Source: Oxytricha trifallax (Eukaryota; Ciliophora; Spirotrichea; Sporadotrichida; Oxytrichidae). From it: DNA of 64,000 nucleotides. The position numbers were made by a program, and so were the translations under genes. The stretch's first letter is position 1. Each line of letters begins with the position of its first letter. Below the pieces are notes generated by a model that made no database searches, had not been told where the DNA came from, and was given only the letters and a program-made list of their open reading frames with translations. Shown piece by piece: positions 57,001 through 64,000 of the stretch. The DNA is taken from positions 1 through 64,000 of the forward strand of contig ARYC01018644.1 in the NCBI GenBank assembly GCA_000711775.1, written 5' to 3'.

Positions 57001-60000
57001 TAAAATGCCTTCATAGAATCCTAATTGTTCCATCTCTAAAATCTCAACTTAGCAAATCAAGAATTGTCTATCTTTAGAAAGACTAATACTTTTAACGAAG
57101 CATTTCAAGCCTTTGACTAAGTTTCGCCTAAAATTAATTGCTAGAGCTTAATTATATTGAAATTCTCTACATTATTTATTCTTTGCATTTCCTTTTTTGC
57201 CGACGAGATGCATATTAATTATCTCAAAATAGAGATTTATATATGTATTGGAAATTTAAGAAAGAGTTTCTTAAAACTTTTATTTCTTTCCTCACTGTAG
57301 ATCTATTAAATCCTACCTAGAAACTTAAATCGAAACGTTCCTTTATAGATCAGGATTGAAAAGAAATTAACTAAACAAACAAGCAAACAAACATACAAGA
57401 TCGTGTTGCCATTCTTATGTTAATTAACGTTTTCTCCATTAAGTTGTGTAAAGTATAAATGGAAACTCATTATAAACTAAAAATCTGTATAAGATCCTTA
57501 TTACAAAGTTTAATGTTAAAGTGAGATCAGTGCATAGAAGTCCAAAATATTTAATGAAACTTATCCATCTAGAGACTATTAAAATAAGTTTGCATTCTAT
57601 AAACAATCCCATTTGGAAAGGCGGTTCAAGTTCATATTTTGCAGCAAGTAAATTATTAGATCTATCTAAGCAATCGGTTAAGATATTCGCCAAGGGAAAT
57701 TGAAGATTAATTTAAATAAATTGCGCAGCAGCATATTTATAAAATTGAGAGTAGAGTTGGAATTTAAAAGACTTTTATATTAATGCAGTTTAATAGAATT
57801 AAGTCTCTTTCAAAGTATAAATAATTGAGTTAAGATAAGGCTTATTTAGCTGTGCATGTTTCAATTGATATGAACTTCTTCTTAAGTGAAGGTCAATAGT
57901 TATTTAATTTTAAACCCAAACGTATATCGTTGAACTTTATGAGGCTTGAGAAAGCATATTAAGCACGAAGGATCTCGAAGATTAAGCTTTTTATCTTGTC
58001 TTACTATGAGATGTATGATCTTAGCGATGGGCAGGCTATTTAAGGTATCATTTCTTTTTATAAAATATATGTCTACTTAACAAGAAATTGCCAATGCAAT
58101 AGTTAGTGAAGCACTTTTAAAGATTTAATTGATATAAATCTTTTTAAAGGTGAGAAATGTATAAATACAGAGAGGAAAACTTTGTTTAAAAATTATAGTT
58201 GATATTATACTCTACAGATTTAAGTGAAGAGTTAGCTAGCCATTTAAAATTTATGATACTTTAAGAGCACTCTATGAAATGCCTTCATAGAATCCTAATT
58301 GTTCCATCTCTAAAATCTCAACTTAGCAAATCAAGAATTGTCTATCTTTAGAAAGACTAATACTTTTAACGAAGCATTTCAAGCCTTTGACTAAGTTTCG
58401 CCTAAAATTAATTGCTAGAGCTTAATTATATTGAAATTCTCTACATTATTTATTCTTTGCATTTCCTTTTTTGCCGACGAGATGCATATTAATTATCTCA
58501 AAATAGAGATTTATATATGTATTGGAAATTTAAGAAAGAGTTTCTTAAAACTTTTATTTCTTTCCTCACTGTAGATCTATTAAATCCTACCTAGAAACTT
58601 AAATCGAAACGTTCCTTTATAGATCAGGATTGAAAAGAAATTAACTAAACAAACAAGCAAACAAACATACAAGATGTTGCCATTCTTATGTTAATTAACG
58701 TTTTCTCCATTAAGTTGTGTAAAGTATAAATGGAAACTCATTATAAACTAAAAATCTGTATAAGATCCTTATTACAAAGTTTAATGTTAAAGTGAGATCA
58801 GTGCATAGAAGTCCAAAATATTTAATGAAACTTATTCATCTAGAGACTATTAAAATAAGTTTGCATTCTATAAACAATCCCATTTGGAAAGGCGGTTCAA
58901 GTTCATATTTTGCAGCAAGTAAATTATTAGATCTATCTAAGCAATCGGTTAAGATATTCGCCAAGGGAAATTGAAGATATTTAAATAAATTGCGCAGCAG
59001 CATATTTATAAAATTGAGAGTAGAGTTGGAATTTAAAAGACTTTTATATTAATGCAGTTTAATAGAATTAAGTCTCTTTCAAAGTATAAATAATTGAGTT
59101 AAGATAAGGCTAATTTAGCTGTGCATGTTTCAATTGATATGAACTTCTTCTTAAGTGAAGGTCAATAGTTATTTAATTTTAAACCCAAACGTATATCGTT
59201 GAACTTTATGAGGCTTGAGAAAGCATATTAAGCACGAAGGATCTCGAAGATTAAGCTTTTTATCTTGTCTTACTATGAGATGTATGATCTTAGCGATGGG
59301 CAGGCTATTTAAGGTATCATTTCTTTTTATAAAATATATGTCTACTTAACAAGAAATTGCCAATGCAATAGTTAGTGAAGCACTTTTAAAGATTTAATTG
59401 ATATAAATCTTTTTAAAGGTGAGAAATGTATAAATACAGAGAGGAAAACTTTGTTTAAAAATTATAGTTGATATTATACTCTACAGATTTAAGTGAAGAG
59501 TTAGCTAGCCATTTAAAATTTATGATACGAGCACCATAAAAAATGCCTTCATAGAATCCTAATTGTTCCATCTCTAAAATCTCAACTTAGCAAATCAAGA
59601 ATTGTCTATCTTTAGAAAGACTAATACTTTTAACGAAGCATTTCAAGCCTTTGACTAAGTTTCGCCTAAAATTAATTGCTAGAGCTTAATTATATTGAAA
59701 TTCTCTACATTATTTATTCTTTGCATTTCCTTTTTTGCCGACGAGATGCATATTAATTATCTCAAAATAGAGATTTATATATGTATTGGAAATTTAAGAA
59801 AGAGTTTCTTAAAACTTTTATTTCTTTCCTCACTGTAGATCTATTAAATCCTACCTAGAAACTTAAATCGAAACGTTCCTTTATAGATCAGGATTGAAAA
59901 GAAATTAACTAAACAAACAAGCAAACAAACATACAAGATCGTGTTGCCATTCTTATGTTAATTAACGTTTTCTCCATTAAGTTGTGTAAAGTATAAATGG

Positions 60001-63000
60001 AAACTCATTATAAACTAAAAATCTGTATAAGATCCTTATTACAAAGTTTAATGTTAAAGTGAGATCAGTGCATAGAAGTCCAAAATATTTAATGAAACTT
60101 ATTCATCTAGAGACTATTAAAATAAGTTTGCATTCTATAAACAATCCCATTTGGAAAGGCGGTTCAAGTTCATATTTTGCAGCAAGTAAATTATTAGATC
60201 TATCTAAGCAATCGGTTAAGATATTCGCCAAGGGAAATTGAAGATTAATTTTAAATAAATTGCGCAGCAGCATATTTATAAAATTGGAGAGTAGGTTGGT
60301 TTACTTTTATTTACAGTTTTAATGTTAGTCTCTTTGTAATAATTGAGTTAGATACTATTTAGCTGTGCATAGTTTCATTTGACTCTCTTATAAGTGAAGG
60401 TCAATAGTTATATATTTTTAAGTTTCGTATCTTTATGAGGCTTGAGAAAGCATATTAAGCACGAAGGATCTCGAAGATTAAGCTTTTTATCTTGTCTTAC
60501 TATGAGATGTATGATCTTAGCGATGGGCAGGCTATTTAAGGTATCATTTCTTTTTATAAAATATATGTCTACTTAACAAGAAATTGCCAATGCAATAGTT
60601 AGTGAAGCACTTTTAAAGATTTAATTGATATAAATCTTTTTAAAGGTGAGAAATGTATAAATACAGAGAGGAAAACTTTGTTTAAAAATTATAGTTGATA
60701 TTATACTCTACAGATTTAAGTGAAGAGTTAGCTAGCCATTTAAAATTTATGTATGATACGAGCACCATAAAAAATGCCTTCATAGAATCCTAATTGTTCC
60801 ATCTCTAAAATCTCAACTTAGCAAATCAAGAATTGTCTATCTTTAGAAAGACTAATACTTTTAACGAAGCATTTCAAGCCTTTGACTAAGTTTCGCCTAA
60901 AATTAATTGCTAGAGCTTAATTATATTGAAATTCTCTACATTATTTATTCTTTGCATTTCCTTTTTTGCCGACGAGATGCATATTAATTATCTCAAAATA
61001 GAGATTTATATATGTATTGGAAATTTAAGAAAGAGTTTCTTAAAACTTTTATTTCTTCTCACTGTAGATCTATTAAATCCTACCTAGAAACTTAAATCGA
61101 AACGTTCCTTTATAGATCAGGATTGAAAAGAAAACAAGCAAACATACAAGATCGTGTTGCCATTCTTATGTTAATTAACGTATTCTCCATTAAGTTATGT
61201 AAAGTATATATAGACACTCATAATATACTAAAAATCTGTATAAGATCCTTATTACAAAGTTTAATGTTAAAGTGAGATCAGTGCATAGAAGTCCAAAATA
61301 TTTAATGAAACTTATTCATCTAGAGACTATTAAAATAAGTTTGCATTCTATAAACAATCCCATTTGGAAAGGCGGTTCAAGTTCATATTTTGCAGCAAGT
61401 AAATTATTAGATCTATCTAAGCAATCGGTTAAGATATTCGCCAAGGGAAATTGAAGATAATTTAAATAAATTGCGCAGCAGCATATTTATAAAATTGAGA
61501 GTAGAGTTGGAATTTAAAAGACTTTTATATTAATGCAGTTTAATAGAATTAAGTCTCTTTCAAAGTATAAATAATTGAGTTAAGATAAGGCTAATTTAGC
61601 TGTGCATGTTTCAATTGATATGAACTTCTTCTTAAGTGAAGGTCAATAGTTATTTAATTTTAAACCCAAACGTATATCGTTGAACTTTATGAGGCTTGAG
61701 AGCATAATTAAGCACGAAGGATCTCGAAGATTAAGCTTTTTATCTTGTCTTACTATGAGATGTATGATCTTAGCGATGGGCAGGCTATTTAAGGTATCAT
61801 TTCTTTTTATAAAATATATGTCTACTTAACAAGAAATTGCCAATGCAATAGTTAGTGAAGCACTTTTAAAGATTTAATTGATATAAATCTTTTTAAAGGT
61901 GAGAAATGTATAAATACAGAGAGGAAAACTTTGTTTAAAAATTATAGTTGATATTATACTCTACAGATTTAAGTGAAGAGTTAGCTAGCCATTTAAAATT
62001 TATGATACGAGCACCATATAAAATGCTTCATAGAATCCTAATTGTTCCATCTCTAAAATCTCAACTTAGCAAATCAAGAATTGTCTATCTTTAGAAAGAC
62101 TAATACTTTTAACGAAGCATTTCAAGCCTTTGACTAAGTTTCGCCTAAAATTAATTGCTAGAGCTTAATTATATTGAAATTCTCTACATTATTTATTCTT
62201 TGCATTTCCTTTTTTGCCGACGAGATGCATATTAATTATCTCAAAATAGAGATTTATATATGTATTGGAAATTTAAGAAAGAGTTTCTTAAAACTTTTAT
62301 TTCTTTCCTCACTGTAGATCTATTAAATCCTACCTAGAAACTTAAATCGAAACGTTCCTTTATAGATCAGGATTGAAAAGAAATTAACTAAACAAACAAG
62401 CAAACAAACATACAAGATCGTGTTGCCATTCTTATGTTAATTAACGTTTTCTCCATTAAGTTGTGTAAAGTATAAATGGAAACTCATTATAAACTAAAAA
62501 TCTGTATAAGATCCTTATTACAAAGTTTAATGTTAAAGTGAGATCAGTGCATAGAAGTCCAAAATATTTAATGAAACTTATTCATCTAGAGACTATTAAA
62601 ATAAGTTTGCATTCTATAAACAATCCCATTTGGAAAGGCGGTTCAAGTTCATATTTTGCAGCAAGTAAATTATTAGATCTATCTAAGCAATCGGTTAAGA
62701 TATTCGCCAAGGGAAATTGAAGATTAATTAAATAAATTGCGCAGCAGCATATTTATAAAATTGAGAGTAGAGTTGGAATTTAAAAGACTTTTATATTAAT
62801 GCAGTTTAATAGAATTAAGTCTCTTTCAAAGTATAAATAATTGAGTTAAGATAAGGCTAATTTAGCTGTGCATGTTTCAATTGATATGAACTTCTTCTTA
62901 AGTGAAGGTCAATAGTTATTTAATTTTAAACCCAAACGTATATCGTTGAACTTTATGAGGCTTGAGAAAGCATATTAAGCACGAAGGATCTCGAAGATTA

Positions 63001-64000
63001 AGCTTTTTATCTTGTCTTACTATGAGATGTATGATCTTAGCGATGGGCAGGCTATTTAAGGTATCATTTCTTTTTATAAAATATATGTCTACTTAACAAG
63101 AAATTGCCAATGCAATAGTTAGTGAAGCACTTTTAAAGATTTAATTGATATAAATCTTTTTAAAGGTGAGAAATGTATAAATACAGAGAGGAAAACTTTG
63201 TTTAAAAATTATAGTTGATATTATACTCTACAGATTTAAGTGAAGAGTTAGCTAGCCATTTAAAATTTATGTACGAGCACCATAAAAAATGCCTTCATAG
63301 AATCCTAATTGTTCCATCTCTAAAATCTCAACTTAGCAAATCAAGAATTGTCTATCTTTAGAAAGACTAATACTTTTAACGAAGCATTTCAAGCCTTTGA
63401 CTAAGTTTCGCCTAAAATTAATTGCTAGAGCTTAATTATATTGAAATTCTCTACATTATTTATTCTTTGCATTTCCTTTTTTGCCGACGAGATGCATATT
63501 AATTATCTCAAAATAGAGATTTATATATGTATTGGAAATTTAAGAAAGAGTTTCTTAAAACTTTTATTTCTTTTCTTCACTGTAGATCTATTTAATCCTA
63601 CCTTGAAACTTAAATCGAAACATTCCTTTATAGATCAGGATTGAAAAGCAAACAAGCAAACAAACAAACATACAAGATCGTGTTGCCATTCTTATGTTAA
63701 TTAACGTATTCTCCATTATGTTGTGTAAAGTATAAATGGAAACTCATAATTAAATATAAATCTGTATAAGATCCTTATTACAAAGTTTAATGTTAAAGTG
63801 AGATCAGTGCATAGAAGTCCAAAATATTTAATGAAACTTATTCATCTAGAGACTATTAAAATAAGTTTGCATTCTATAAACAATCCCATTTGGAAAGGCG
63901 GTTCAAGTTCATATTTGCAGCAAGTAAATTATTAGATCTATCTAAGCAATCGGTTAAGATATTCGCCAAGGGAAATTGAAGATTAATTTAAATAAATTGC
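48098..64000. repeat. Tandem array of a ~1.27-kb unit, at least 12.5 copies
   Basis: The landmark ATGCCTTCATAGAATCC (one base shorter in the copy at 62023) recurs at 48138, 49409, 50679, 51952, 53200, 54468, 55736, 57005, 58279, 59543, 60774, 62023 and 63289: spacings 1271, 1270, 1273, 1248, 1268, 1268, 1269, 1274, 1264, 1231, 1249 and 1266. All units are in the same orientation and nearly identical, except for short divergent patches. The array begins abru­ptly inside TBE-E with a partial unit and runs past the window end. It is not one of the short ciliate satellites I know of. The unit contains long frames open under the ciliate code. Confidence 0.97.
49958..50448 (+). CDS. Candidate coding region in each tandem unit (second unit shown)
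   Basis: Low-confidence model. ATG 49958 opens M-K-L-I-H-L-E-T-I-K-I and leads to NPIWKGGSSSYFTASKLLDL, ending at a GTTGAG/GTTAAG donor (50081). A 52-bp AT-rich interruption ends in GCGCAG (50132). The next block, 50133-50448, is open: HIYKIESRVGIQKTFILMQF, then NLAVHVSIDMNFFLSEGQQL-like, RISLNFMRLEKAYQARRISK and LSYYEMYDLSDGQAIQ, followed by GTATC...AACAAG (40 bp). Length variants between units cluster in the first interruption (about 50105-50120), as expected for non-coding DNA. But other frames are open too, since only TGA stops, and three units carry one-base changes inside the second block (near 52868, 55410, 61690). No family is recognised. Confidence 0.3.

Noticed and set aside
1-64000. 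tRNA, rRNA and CRISPR arrays
   Set aside because: I found no cloverleaf with a convincing anticodon arm, no conserved rRNA segments, and no short regularly spaced repeats. The only long-period repeat is the 1.27-kb array.

Overview
The window looks like germline (micronuclear) DNA of a spirotrich ciliate of the Oxytricha/Stylonychia/Tetmemena group. Three things show this. (1) Real proteins can be read only if TAA and TAG are glutamine and TGA is the sole stop. (2) Several 4-kb transposons end in C4A4/G4T4 telomere-like repeats and carry the three genes of telomere-bearing elements (TBEs): a DD34E transposase, a zinc-finger/kinase protein and a 22-kDa protein. (3) Host genes are broken into short exon-like pieces by AT-rich stretches, as expected from introns plus internal eliminated sequences (IESs). 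The sequence is very AT-rich. No rRNA, tRNA or CRISPR was recognised.

Layout. 1-7.1 kb: the right part of TBE-A, a short spacer with a gene fragment, then complete TBE-B (3047-7094). 7.1-32.1 kb: a host segment with a coiled-coil gene fragment, a Q-rich gene beside a near-perfect 274-bp palindrome, a succinyl-CoA ligase alpha gene, two putative membrane proteins, a long coiled-coil/Q-rich gene split by a MITE, a complete P4-ATPase of the Neo1/ATP9 class, a truncated and a full serine carboxypeptidase in tandem, an NC2-beta/Dr1 homologue, a Q-rich gene and an MT-A70 methyltransferase. 32.2-40.1 kb: TBE-C with TBE-D inserted in it, each flanked by ATT duplications. 40.1-45.4 kb: a divergent TBE relative (22-kDa-like gene and DDE transposase) carrying a 661-bp foldback element, then a lysine-rich EF-hand-like gene. 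45.5-48.1 kb: TBE-E, carrying a MITE and cut off inside its 22-kDa gene. 48.1-64 kb: at least 12.5 copies of a ~1.27-kb tandem repeat that runs off the window.

In each TBE the 57-kDa and 22-kDa genes are divergent and share a ~0.5-kb intergenic region full of short palindromic repeats; the 22-kDa and transposase genes converge. Most coding regions have occasional one-base frame breaks or in-frame TGA codons. I cannot tell from sequence alone whether these are real decay, unannotated IESs or introns, or assembly errors, so exon limits and gene ends are approximate unless a start or stop codon is cited.
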